DNA of 64,000 nucleotides from Beijerinckiaceae bacterium (GTDB lineage Bacteria; Pseudomonadota; Alphaproteobacteria; Rhizobiales; Beijerinckiaceae), in NCBI GenBank assembly GCA_947452455.1, contig CANGBX010000001.1:434001-498000 (forward strand), written 5' to 3'. The notes beneath the pieces are model-generated. The model searched no databases. It was not told the DNA's origin and saw only the letters and a list, made by a program, of their open reading frames with translations. Made by a program: the position numbers and the translations under genes. Below are positions 1 to 7,529 of the stretch, piece by piece (the stretch's first letter is position 1; every line of letters begins with the position of its first letter).

Positions 1-1232
1 ATGAACCATGGTTCGCGCGAGTCGGGCTCCAGCATGATGCCGTAGTCGATCAGCTTCCAGGCGAATTTCGCATAGAGCTCGGAATCGGTGATGCGCCAAT
101 CGCGGTAATTGGTCGGCACTTTATTCAAGAAATGAATACCAAACATGGCCGGCGGTCCGGCAAAGCAATGCTCGATACCAGCGGCCGTAAAGACGCGGCC
201 TAAGCAATCGCGGATATTGGCGCCAGCACGGTTGATCGTGTCATAGGCGTTTGTGTTGGCGAGAATGTCGAGTGTTGCGGATGCACCCGACAAGGCGATC
301 AGATTGGCGGTGTAAGTGCCGCCATGCACAACACCGCCTTTGAAAGCGCCCACGCAATCCATGACCTCGGCGCGCCCGCCAAAGGCCGCGACCGGATAGC
401 CATTGCCCATGGCTTTGGCATAGGACGTCAGATCGGCGTGAATACCATAGAGCTGCTGCGCGCCACCGGGTGCGACACGAAAGCCGGTCTTCACTTCATC
501 GAGAATGAGCATGGTGCCATTTTGCGTGCAGCGATCACGCAGGAATTGTAGCCAGTCTTGTGTGGCCGCAATCGAGCCTGCATTGCCGATGATGGGCTCC
601 AGCAGAATGGCGGCGAGATCATCGCCATGGTCACGCAACAGCGCTTCCACCATGTCATAATCATTGAGGCGGATGAGCGAAACGAGATCGCGCGTCTTGT
701 CGGGAATGCCAGCACCGAACGGAATGATGCGCGGCTCGGCTTTGCCTTTCGGATCCCAGTTTTCGAGATCGGACTTCCACATCATCTCGTCATAGAGACC
801 GTGGAAGGAGCCTTCGACAATGGCGACATGTTTGCGCTTGGTGAAACCGCGCGCTGTGCGCACCGCGCCCATCACCGCTTCTGTGCCGGAATTGGCGAAG
901 CGCATTTTTTCGATATTGGGGCAAAGCGCTTTGACTTGCTGCACGACTTGAATGTCGAGCGGGGTGGAAAAGCCCGACAGCGTTCCACCCTCGGTGATTT
1001 GACGGATGACGGCGCCATCAACGCGCTTGTCGCGATAGCCCAGAATGATCGGGCCATAGCCAAGGCGGAAATCGACAAAGCTTTTGCCATCGCAATCGGT
1101 GAGGCGGCAGCCTTCAGCACTTTCAATGAAGAGCGTGCGGTCTTCGCCCCAATAGCGGTAATTTTCCGCCACACCTTGGGGCATGTGGCGATGGGCTTCG
1201 GCCAAGAGACGGGATTGTTTTTCGCGGCTCAT
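1..1232 (-). CDS. Class III PLP aminotransferase (glutamate-1-semialdehyde aminomutase-like), 3' end outside the window
   Basis: The reading frame starts with ATG at 1232 and stays open to the left edge, giving about 410 residues without a stop, so the C-terminus is missing. It is a class III (HemL-like) PLP enzyme: an N-terminal segment with RYWGEDR and DCDGK, the phosphate-binding NSGTEAVMGAVRTAR, the LILDEVKTGFR strand with the PLP-contacting Asp, and the SYAKAMGNGYP segment with the Schiff-base lysine. The start codon overlaps the stop of the upstream dehydrogenase gene (ATGA, 1229-1232), so translation is probably coupled. Pairing with a beta-hydroxyacid dehydrogenase and a methyltransferase suggests catabolism of a small amino or hydroxy acid rather than tetrapyrrole synthesis. 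That is inference; the substrate cannot be read from the sequence. Confidence 0.85.
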   Translation of the reverse strand, partial: MSREKQSRLLAEAHRHMPQGVAENYRYWGEDRTLFIESAEGCRLTDCDGKSFVDFRLGYGPIILGYRDKRVDGAVIRQITEGGTLSGFSTPLDIQVVQQVKALCPNIEKMRFANSGTEAVMGAVRTARGFTKRKHVAIVEGSFHGLYDEMMWKSDLENWDPKGKAEPRIIPFGAGIPDKTRDLVSLIRLNDYDMVEALLRDHGDDLAAILLEPIIGNAGSIAATQDWLQFLRDRCTQNGTMLILDEVKTGFRVAPGGAQQLYGIHADLTSYAKAMGNGYPVAAFGGRAEVMDCVGAFKGGVVHGGTYTANLIALSGASATLDILANTNAYDTINRAGANIRDCLGRVFTAAGIEHCFAGPPAMFGIHFLNKVPTNYRDWRITDSELYAKFAWKLIDYGIMLEPDSREPWF

Positions 1233-2137
1233 AGTTTTTCACCATGGGGTGGGCGCAAAAGTAGGCCCGCTTGTTCTTCGACAAGGCGTGCAACATGCAA
1301 TTCGGCTGCATCGCCGCCATAGGTTTTGCGCGCCGTCTCGAAGAGTTCGCGGGCGAGTTTGCCCATTTTCAATTCTACGCCTTGCTCGTCGGCAATCTCA
1401 TGGGCGAGACGCAAATCTTTGCAGCAGAGATCAAGCGAGAAGCTCGGATCATAATGGCCTGCAAAAATCGACGGGATGTCATGGTCGGCCACCCATGAGG
1501 CACCCGCACTGGATTGAATGGCAGCGGCGACCACATCGAGCGGCACACCGGCTTTGGCACCCAGCATCAGGCCTTCGCCAATGGCGGCGGCATGCACGAA
1601 CCAGAGCAGATTGGTGATGAGTTTCACCGTCGCGCCATTGCCATGCTGGCCGACATGGAAAATCTTTTCACCGATCACTTGGAAGAGTGGCAGATATTTT
1701 TCGTAAGCCTCTTTCGAGCCTGCCGCGAAAATACCAAGCTTGCCTGCGCGCGCACCATCAATCGCATTGGTGACTGGGGATTCGAGATAGTGCAGCCCGT
1801 GCGTTTGCGCTTCTTGGCCGATGCGGCGTGCGAGTTCGACGGAGCTGGTTGTCGTGTCGATGAGGCCTGCGCCTTGCTTCATCGCGGCCAAGACGCCTTG
1901 ACCGAAGAGGAGGGCTTCTACTTGAGCGGGGCCGGGGAGCGAGAGAAAGACGAGATCGGCTTTGGCGGCTTCATCACGCAGATCGCCTGCGGCGCGTGCG
2001 CCCAGCTTGACGAGATCAGCGAATTTTTCGGGGTTCAGATCAGCGAGCGTAAGCGCATAGCCTGCGCGCAACAGATTAGCGGCAATGGGATGGCCCATAT
2101 TGCCGGTGCCGACAAACAGAATCTTGTCTTTGCTCAT
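1229..2137 (-). CDS. NAD(P)-dependent beta-hydroxyacid dehydrogenase (3-hydroxyisobutyrate dehydrogenase family)
   Basis: The product is 302 residues, the usual size for the family. The N-terminus carries the dinucleotide-binding fingerprint GTGNMGHPIAANLL. The substrate loop is SPVTNAIDGARAGKLGIFAAG, where other members have a Gly-Gly-rich version. The catalytic lysine lies in GATVKLITNLL, followed by the all-alpha C-terminal domain. Such enzymes oxidise 3-hydroxyacids or reduce the matching semialdehydes in the cytoplasm. The gene lies 6 bases after the methyltransferase gene and overlaps the aminotransferase start by 4 bases, so the three probably form one leftward operon. The exact substrate is unknown. 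A second, divergent family member is at 58232-59098. Confidence 0.85.
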   Translation of the reverse strand: MSKDKILFVGTGNMGHPIAANLLRAGYALTLADLNPEKFADLVKLGARAAGDLRDEAAKADLVFLSLPGPAQVEALLFGQGVLAAMKQGAGLIDTTTSSVELARRIGQEAQTHGLHYLESPVTNAIDGARAGKLGIFAAGSKEAYEKYLPLFQVIGEKIFHVGQHGNGATVKLITNLLWFVHAAAIGEGLMLGAKAGVPLDVVAAAIQSSAGASWVADHDIPSIFAGHYDPSFSLDLCCKDLRLAHEIADEQGVELKMGKLARELFETARKTYGGDAAELHVARLVEEQAGLLLRPPHGEKL

Positions 2138-2143
2138 GCGGGC

Positions 2144-2851
2144 TCAGGCTGCCTTGCGGAAGGCCAGAAATTTATCGCCCTTGCGTGGCACCGGCGTGAA
2201 GCCGAGTTTGCCGAGCATGTCGAGCGTCTGGCTCCATGAATAGGTGCGGTAATCAATCGTCTGCTCCATGACGCGGCGTCCGTCATCCAGCAGATAATAA
2301 TGTTTGACGAAGCCATGATCATGCGGCTCGATTTTTTGCGCATAGATCATGCCGTTGGAAATCTCTTTTTCGTAATCGAAGTGCGGGCCCTGAATCCCCA
2401 AGAGCAACATGCCGCCCGGTGCAATATGGGCAGCGAGCTTTTCCAGCCCCGCGCGATTGTCAGCGTCACCCGGAATATGGCTCACCATGAAGGGCTCTTT
2501 GTCGCCATCAATAACGAAATACCAGACGCCGCCATAAGAGAAGGCAGCTTCGTATTTTTTGTTGAGGGCGAGCGAGCAGACATTTTGCTGGCGCAGATCA
2601 ATCGCGGGATAGGGCGCGAGACGCTCGCGCGCCTGTTTCAGCATGGCTTCGGTGAGATCAATGCCGGTGATCTGCGCGCTGCCGTGGCGGCGTCCGAATT
2701 CTTCGAGGATGAGGCCCGTACCGCAGCCGACCTCCAGAATATTGGCAAAGGGTCCGTGCTGCTCCAGATCATTCACGATCTGTGCATAGTCGTAATAGCC
2801 CGATGTCATGATGACATCGTAATATGACGACATGTTCGTATAATCGCCCAT
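2144..2851 (-). CDS. Class I SAM-dependent methyltransferase
   Basis: The product has 235 residues. Motif I of the Rossmann methyltransferase fold is LEVGCGTGLILEEF (about residues 39-52). The acidic loop after beta-2 is GIDLTEAML, and the post-motif region contains GGMLLLGIQGP. No membrane segment or signal peptide is visible. It is the first gene of the presumed leftward operon with the dehydrogenase and aminotransferase. The small-molecule acceptor cannot be predicted. It shares only the fold with the second methyltransferase at 5200-5928. Confidence 0.8.
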   Translation of the reverse strand: MGDYTNMSSYYDVIMTSGYYDYAQIVNDLEQHGPFANILEVGCGTGLILEEFGRRHGSAQITGIDLTEAMLKQARERLAPYPAIDLRQQNVCSLALNKKYEAAFSYGGVWYFVIDGDKEPFMVSHIPGDADNRAGLEKLAAHIAPGGMLLLGIQGPHFDYEKEISNGMIYAQKIEPHDHGFVKHYYLLDDGRRVMEQTIDYRTYSWSQTLDMLGKLGFTPVPRKGDKFLAFRKAA

Positions 2852-3077
2852 CGCCCCAGACCCTTTGTCTCAAAGCCTGCTACTTCTGTAGCATGTCATT
2901 GTCATACCGAAGTTTATAGAGACGTTTCGGCTCTTGGAACTGTCGATTTTCTGACGATCCCGACCATCCCCTTTTTCATCAGCCGTCCCGAATTTTGAAT
3001 TTGCCGGATGGGCCTCGTCCGGTCCATTTTGTTCACCGGGCCCATAAGAGGCAAGCAAGAAGAGGGACGGGACGATC
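2852..3077. promoter_or_regulatory. Divergent intergenic region between two metabolic operons
   Basis: These 226 bases separate the leftward methyltransferase operon from the rightward gene at 3078 and must hold promoters for both. The rightward gene has a purine-rich ribosome-binding stretch (agaggga) about 12 bases before its ATG. I could not pick a convincing -35/-10 pair or operator by eye and see no hidden gene. Confidence 0.4.
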
Positions 3078-3977
3078 ATGACATTTCCATCGACGGGCAA
3101 GGTGGTGCTGCGGACCAATCTGGCCGATCATCCCGTGACCATGGCGCTGAAGGATGGTTCCATCCGCTCAGACCTCGTCGAATTCGATTTTGCCGGCCCG
3201 AAAGTCGCCAATCAGGGGTTCAAGCCCATGGTGCGCGAGGGGGCTTTCACAGCGGGTGAACTGGCCATTGCGACCTATATTCAGGCCAAGGCCTGGGGCA
3301 AGAAGCTGATCGCGCTGCCAGCGCCCATCGTCAGCCGCACCCAGCACCATACGATTGCCTACAATGCCAATCGCGGACCGATGACGCCCAAAGATCTGGA
3401 GGGCAAGAAAGTCGGCATTCGCGCCTATTCGGTGACGACCGTCATGTGGGTGCGTGGCATTCTGCAGCATGAATATGGCGTCGATCTTTCCAAGATTCAC
3501 TGGATCACGGTGGAAGATCCGCATGTGGCGGAATTCATTGATCCGGCGAGCTGCACACGCGTGAAGCCGGGCCAGACGCTGGAGCAATTATTGGCGGATG
3601 GCGAAGTGGCGGCTGCCGTGCTCGGCGACAAGTTTCCGGATGTGCCGGGCTTCACCCATCTCTTTGCCGAGCCCGATGTGTTGGCGAAGGCATGGATGGC
3701 GAAGAACGCTATTCAGGTGCCGATCAATCATATTTTCTGTGTCCATGCTGATCTGCCCAAAGAGCGCCCCGATGTGGTGGCGGAAGCCTATCGCATGTTG
3801 GCAGAGGCCAATGCCGCCGCGCCCGAGGCGGCGGCGAAAATGGCGCCCTTCGGTCTCGCGCGGAATGTGAAGAGCCTGCAAATGGCGCTCGATTTTTCTT
3901 TCGAGCAGGGGCTTGTGCCGCAAAAAATGGCGGTCGATGATTTGTTCGACAATGTGACACGCAAACTCGGCGCGTAA
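3078..3977 (+). CDS. 4,5-dihydroxyphthalate decarboxylase-like / periplasmic-binding-protein-fold protein
   Basis: The product is 299 residues with no signal peptide. It resembles the family grouping 4,5-dihydroxyphthalate decarboxylase with NMT1/THI5-like binding-protein folds. Typical features are the early R-T-N-L strand, the EL-A-IATYI segment, LIALPAPIVSRTQHH (about residues 77-91), DLEGKKVGIRAYSVTT (about 108-123), and the VEDPHVAEF and LGDKFPD loops. In characterised members this fold binds an aromatic dihydroxy acid. Whether this one decarboxylates or only binds a ligand is unknown. The next gene encodes a Bug-type solute-binding protein 68 bases downstream on the same strand, so transport and degradation of an aromatic acid is a reasonable but unproven reading. 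Confidence 0.7.
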   Translation: MTFPSTGKVVLRTNLADHPVTMALKDGSIRSDLVEFDFAGPKVANQGFKPMVREGAFTAGELAIATYIQAKAWGKKLIALPAPIVSRTQHHTIAYNANRGPMTPKDLEGKKVGIRAYSVTTVMWVRGILQHEYGVDLSKIHWITVEDPHVAEFIDPASCTRVKPGQTLEQLLADGEVAAAVLGDKFPDVPGFTHLFAEPDVLAKAWMAKNAIQVPINHIFCVHADLPKERPDVVAEAYRMLAEANAAAPEAAAKMAPFGLARNVKSLQMALDFSFEQGLVPQKMAVDDLFDNVTRKLGA

Positions 3978-4045
3978 AGCGCGCCGGGCAGAGACCAACA
4001 AAAACAAGAAAAAGAAAACGGAGACGCCATCGGGAGGAGTTTATC

Positions 4046-5014
4046 ATGCGCCTTGCAGGGATGTGGGCTGGCTTATTGTCAGTCGGACTGTCGTGTTGGA
4101 CCGGAGCAGCGCAAGCGCAAAGTGAAAGCGCTTGGCCCGCAAGGCGTGTGAATGTGATTGTCGGCTTTGCAGCCGGCGGTTTTGCCGATGGTGTGGCACG
4201 CGCTCTTGCGCGCCAGCTCAGCGAAGACTGGAAACAAACAGTTGTTGTGCAGAATATGGCGGGCGCGGGCGGCAATATTGCCGCCCGTTCTGTTTCAGTC
4301 GCCGCAGCTGATGGCTATACGTGGCTTGGCACCACGACATCTCTCGCGATCAATGAAACGCTCTACAAGGGGCAAGGTTTTTCTGCCGCACAATTGACGG
4401 CAGCGGTAATCCCCGTCGACGCGCCAGAACTGCTTGTCACCAATCCCAAGACCGGCATGAAAGATTTTGCTGATCTGGTTGCGGCCGGCAAAAAGGGCAC
4501 GATTTATCTGGGTTCGTCGGGCATTGGTTCGGGTTCGCATATTTCGGCAGAATATGCTTTGCGCATCCTCTCCGGCCTCAATGTGAAACATATTCCTTTT
4601 GCCGGCGGCAATCCGGCCATGCTTGCTTTGATGACGGGTGACGTGAATGTGGTGGCGAGCACATCGACCGCTATTCCTTCCATCCTCAATGGCGAAGCAA
4701 TTGGTCTGGCGCTGGGAGGCGCAAAGCGCTCAACGCTTTTGCCGCAAGTGCCGACCTATGAAGAAGGCGGCTTGAAAGATTTTCGTGCGTCATCCTGGTC
4801 GGGATTTTTCGTACCCAAGGGCACACCGCCCGATGTGATTGCCAAGATCAATGCCGATGTGAACCGCGCGATGAATGAGGCAGATGTGCAGCGGCAGATG
4901 AAAGCGCTCGGCGTTGCAACCAGTCTGCGCAACCCGTCGCAGACGGAGATGTATTTCCGCGACGAAATCAAACGCTGGGAGAAAATGGTCGAAGCCATTG
5001 GCTTGCAGGGGTAA
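4046..5014 (+). CDS. Bug/TctC-family periplasmic solute-binding protein
   Basis: The product is 322 residues with a clear signal peptide (hydrophobic stretch to residue ~25, AQA cleavage). The mature protein opens with the Bug-family signature: WPARRVNVIVGFAAGG, then QNMAGAGGNIAAR and ADGYTW. Bug proteins bind carboxylic acids (tricarboxylates, aromatic acids) in the periplasm and may feed a TctAB permease. No tctA or tctB is adjacent, as is common for orphan Bug proteins. A strong ribosome-binding site (gggaggag) lies 7 bases before ATG 4046. It probably shares an operon with the preceding dihydroxyphthalate decarboxylase-like gene. Confidence 0.88.
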   Translation: MRLAGMWAGLLSVGLSCWTGAAQAQSESAWPARRVNVIVGFAAGGFADGVARALARQLSEDWKQTVVVQNMAGAGGNIAARSVSVAAADGYTWLGTTTSLAINETLYKGQGFSAAQLTAAVIPVDAPELLVTNPKTGMKDFADLVAAGKKGTIYLGSSGIGSGSHISAEYALRILSGLNVKHIPFAGGNPAMLALMTGDVNVVASTSTAIPSILNGEAIGLALGGAKRSTLLPQVPTYEEGGLKDFRASSWSGFFVPKGTPPDVIAKINADVNRAMNEADVQRQMKALGVATSLRNPSQTEMYFRDEIKRWEKMVEAIGLQG

Positions 5015-5037
5015 GCGCTCATCGCTCCAAGATGCGC

Positions 5038-5166
5038 AGACCCCTACGCCAACCCTCGCCTCAAGGGGGAGAGCGTTTTATGCATATCGATGTCGACGAG
5101 CAATCTGCGTTGCAAGCTGCATGGAATCCCCCTCCGCCTTGAGGGGAGGGGTTAGGGGTGGGGGTC
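5038..5166. repeat. Imperfect long inverted repeat between convergent genes
   Basis: The left arm (5038-5070, beginning agacccctacgccaaccctc) is an imperfect reverse complement of the right arm (about 5134-5166, ending gggttaggggtgggggtct). The spacer is about 60 bases. It fills most of the gap between the convergent Bug gene (stop 5014) and methyltransferase gene (stop 5200). It resembles the G/C-block palindromic repeats dispersed between genes in many Hyphomicrobiales genomes. There is no adjacent U-run, so any terminator role is uncertain. Confidence 0.65.
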
Positions 5167-5199
5167 TAGGATTCTCTCACGCATAAGCGCGATGCAGAC

Positions 5200-5928
5200 T
5201 TAGCCCTTGCGCCAGATGTTGACGCGGAACACTTGGTCGAAGACGAGCTTGCCGTCTGCGTGTTCCGCATTGCCTTCAAAGTTGGCGCGAACTTTCGTTG
5301 GGTCTTGATCGAAAAAGGCCTGACGCTTCGGGTCGCGATCAATCTGATCATCGCGCCATTCTTCGAAATTGGCGAAGCGTCGCGGTGCGCGGTAGAGAAT
5401 TTCCTTTTCCTCAAGCGCGCCCTTCATAGCAAGCATATCTTCATAGGCTTGCGTGCGCACCTGTGTCTCGTCATTCACGAGGCAAGTGGCATCATGATAA
5501 TTGCCGGACGGCACAGGCTCCATGACATAGAGCAGGCCGCCTGTGCGCAAGGTGCGCAGGCCTTCCTGCAAAGCACTTGCGGGATTTGGCATGTGATGCA
5601 GGCTGTTTGAGAAAATCACCGCATCGAAATGCCCATCGCCAAAGGGAATGGCTTCGGCACTGCCAGCGACGAATTTGGCATTGACGCCTTCTTCACGGGC
5701 TTTCTCATTGGCATATTCAATCTTGCGTTCTTTGACGTCGAGGCCGGTGACTTCGCCAAACAAAGAGCAAAGCCCGCGAGTGAATTTGCCTTCGCCGCAA
5801 CCAAGATCAATCACGCGAGCGCCGAGGCCCAGCAATTCTGATGTGGCGATTTTGACATTGGTCGAAATCGGCAGCGCAGCAATGTCTGCGCGTGATGGAT
5901 GAATGGCAGTAGCAATCCGCTTGTTCAT
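5200..5928 (-). CDS. Class I SAM-dependent methyltransferase (UbiE/type 11-like)
   Basis: The product is 242 residues. Motif I is VIDLGCGEGKFTRGL (about residues 39-53), followed by the acidic GLDVKERKIEYA. Motif II/post-I is FDAVIFSNSLHHMPNP, typical of methyltransferase type 11 proteins, and motif III is LRTGGLLYVMEP. The gene begins 15 bases after the stop of the extradiol dioxygenase-like gene and is probably co-transcribed with it. A purine-rich agaagaga precedes ATG 5928. Methylation of a phenolic or carboxylic intermediate is conceivable from the context, but the substrate is unknown. Confidence 0.82.
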   Translation of the reverse strand: MNKRIATAIHPSRADIAALPISTNVKIATSELLGLGARVIDLGCGEGKFTRGLCSLFGEVTGLDVKERKIEYANEKAREEGVNAKFVAGSAEAIPFGDGHFDAVIFSNSLHHMPNPASALQEGLRTLRTGGLLYVMEPVPSGNYHDATCLVNDETQVRTQAYEDMLAMKGALEEKEILYRAPRRFANFEEWRDDQIDRDPKRQAFFDQDPTKVRANFEGNAEHADGKLVFDQVFRVNIWRKG

Positions 5929-5943
5929 TTATCTGGTCTCTTC

Positions 5944-6891
5944 TTAAGCGGAGGCGAGTTTCTTCGAGATGATCTCTTCGCAAGCCTTGTTGCGTTCTTC
6001 CAGAATCTTGCCTGCCATCGCATCGCGCAATTCGGGTGACGGATCGGCCAAGCCGAAGCGGTCGGGGCCATTCATGATCTTGGCCCAATAATCCGGCGTG
6101 CCGACAATATGTTTGGCTTCGTCAATATAATCGACCTCCGCCGTATATTCGGTGACGAAACCATTCGGCTCGATGAAGTATGAGAAGAGATTATTGCCCG
6201 GCCCATGGCGGCCAACACCCCAGCCGATTTTAAAGCCGTGCTTTTTCATGCGGCCCGCACCGCGCATCAGGCCGTCGAAGTTTTCGACTTCATAGGCCAT
6301 GTGGTTGAGGCCAGCGCCCTGCGCACGGGCAAGCGCAATGGAGTGGTGGTAGGACGAGCAGCGCACAAAATCCATGCGTGCTGTTGAATCTGTCAGGCGG
6401 AAGCCGAGCACATCGATAAAGAAGTTCCGCTGCTTGTCGACGTCAGCGACATTGAGCACCGCATGCGACAGTTTGGTCGGGCGCGAATGATCATGGAAAT
6501 TGCCTGCACCATGCTGGACGACGTCGGCAGAAATATTCAGCGTCTGGCCTTCGGGCGTTTTGACCGAGAAGCCATAGCCGCCACCTGCAATCGCTGCGAG
6601 CTCGGCTGGGCCTGAGACAATCTCGCAGCCCATGGCTTTGGCTTTCGCATGCAGGCCATCAACTGCGATGCGCGAGGGGGCTGAGAAATTGATTGCAATA
6701 AGTCCGGCGCGCGGGGCCTCATGAAGGCTCAGCACATGATGTTCATTGCCGGCAGCGCGCATGTAAGCCGTGCCATTGGCGGAGGCGACTTCCGACAAGC
6801 CCCAAGCTTGCGCGTAGAAATCGGCTGTTTCCTTGAGATTGAAGACGGCGAGTTCGACCCCGCGCAGGCCGTTGACACGGATCTCGGTCAT
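5944..6891 (-). CDS. Type I extradiol dioxygenase-like protein with two VOC modules
   Basis: I place the start at ATG 6891 because it is preceded by gggaggac and homology begins at TEIRVNGLRGVELAVFN; the frame is open further upstream but without a site. The product is 315 residues with two vicinal-oxygen-chelate modules, the architecture of catechol 2,3-dioxygenases. Candidate iron ligands in the C-terminal module are His in LSHAVLN, His in LNHMAYE and Glu in VTEYTAE, so the triad appears intact. A His/Arg-containing stretch RHGPGNNLFSYF lies just before the third ligand. Such enzymes cleave catecholic rings next to the hydroxyls. It is the first gene of a leftward pair with a methyltransferase; the substrate is unknown. 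Confidence 0.8.
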   Translation of the reverse strand: MTEIRVNGLRGVELAVFNLKETADFYAQAWGLSEVASANGTAYMRAAGNEHHVLSLHEAPRAGLIAINFSAPSRIAVDGLHAKAKAMGCEIVSGPAELAAIAGGGYGFSVKTPEGQTLNISADVVQHGAGNFHDHSRPTKLSHAVLNVADVDKQRNFFIDVLGFRLTDSTARMDFVRCSSYHHSIALARAQGAGLNHMAYEVENFDGLMRGAGRMKKHGFKIGWGVGRHGPGNNLFSYFIEPNGFVTEYTAEVDYIDEAKHIVGTPDYWAKIMNGPDRFGLADPSPELRDAMAGKILEERNKACEEIISKKLASA

Positions 6892-6980
6892 GATGTCCTC
6901 CCAAAAGTCCCTGAAATTATAGTCCTTGGGCGAGAGATTAAGCCGGTGCGGGACAAAAAGCGAGAATAGGATTTTTATCC

Positions 6981-7009
6981 TTGACAGAGTGACGCTGTTC
7001 CTATATGTT
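6981..7009 (+). promoter_or_regulatory. Candidate sigma-70-type promoter of the GTA-like cluster
   Basis: A perfect TTGACA (6981-6986) is followed after 17 bases by TATGTT (7004-7009), about 50 bases before the chosen start of the small terminase gene. The -10 is imperfect; an alternative TATATG begins at 7002 with a 15-base spacer. It is the only promoter-like element recognised at the head of the cluster. No CtrA- or GafA-type binding site was recognised. Confidence 0.4.
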
Positions 7010-7058
7010 GGTGTCATTCTCCACACATGCGCCCGATGGGGCGGACGGGGCGAGCCCG

Positions 7059-7529
7059 ATGAACAAGCCCGGCAAGACTGCCTTGGCGCGTGCGCGCGCG
7101 CTTTATGAAGCCAATGAGGTTTCCCTCGCAGACATTGCCAAAGGTTTGAAACTCACGCCCGCCGCTTTCCGTGCTTTGCGCCAACGCGAGCAATGGCCTG
7201 CGCGCGGTGAAATGCCAATGGCTGATGCGGATGAGGCCTCGCTCGACACATTGGCGCTGGAGCGCCGCTTGGTGCGCGCATTGCGCCGCGAGATTGCACG
7301 CGCCGAAAGCGAGATTGAGCAAACGGCACCCCCGGGTGCGGAGCGCAAGGCGCGTATTCTGGGGCTGTTGGTGAAGACGCTGGGGGATTTGCGCAAGCTC
7401 AATCACGATGAACGCGCGCAGGCGCAGAAGACGACAAGCGATGACACAGACACTCGCGATCTGGCCACATTGCGGCAGGCCCTTGCTCGACGACTTGGCG
7501 AATTGCGCCACAGAAGCGGAGATGGATGA
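7059..7529 (+). CDS. Small terminase subunit-like protein (GTA gp1 position)
   Basis: The product is 156 residues from ATG 7059. An upstream in-frame ATG (7005) lies inside the putative -10 box and is unlikely. The N-terminal third holds a helix-turn-helix-like segment (LADIAKGLKLTPAAFRALRQ), as in terminase small subunits that recognise DNA. The middle is a charged helical region rich in Arg and Glu, probably the oligomerisation domain. The gene overlaps the start region of the large terminase gene. In the GTA of Rhodobacter capsulatus the equivalent gene, g1, encodes TerS. Assignment rests on position and the HTH rather than on strong sequence identity. Confidence 0.6.
   Translation: MNKPGKTALARARALYEANEVSLADIAKGLKLTPAAFRALRQREQWPARGEMPMADADEASLDTLALERRLVRALRREIARAESEIEQTAPPGAERKARILGLLVKTLGDLRKLNHDERAQAQKTTSDDTDTRDLATLRQALARRLGELRHRSGDG

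Noticed and set aside
558-2239. Long plus-strand open frames (558-1322, 1514-2239)
   Set aside because: They lie antisense to the aminotransferase and dehydrogenase genes, have no family features and no ribosome-binding site, and follow the codon phase of the real genes.
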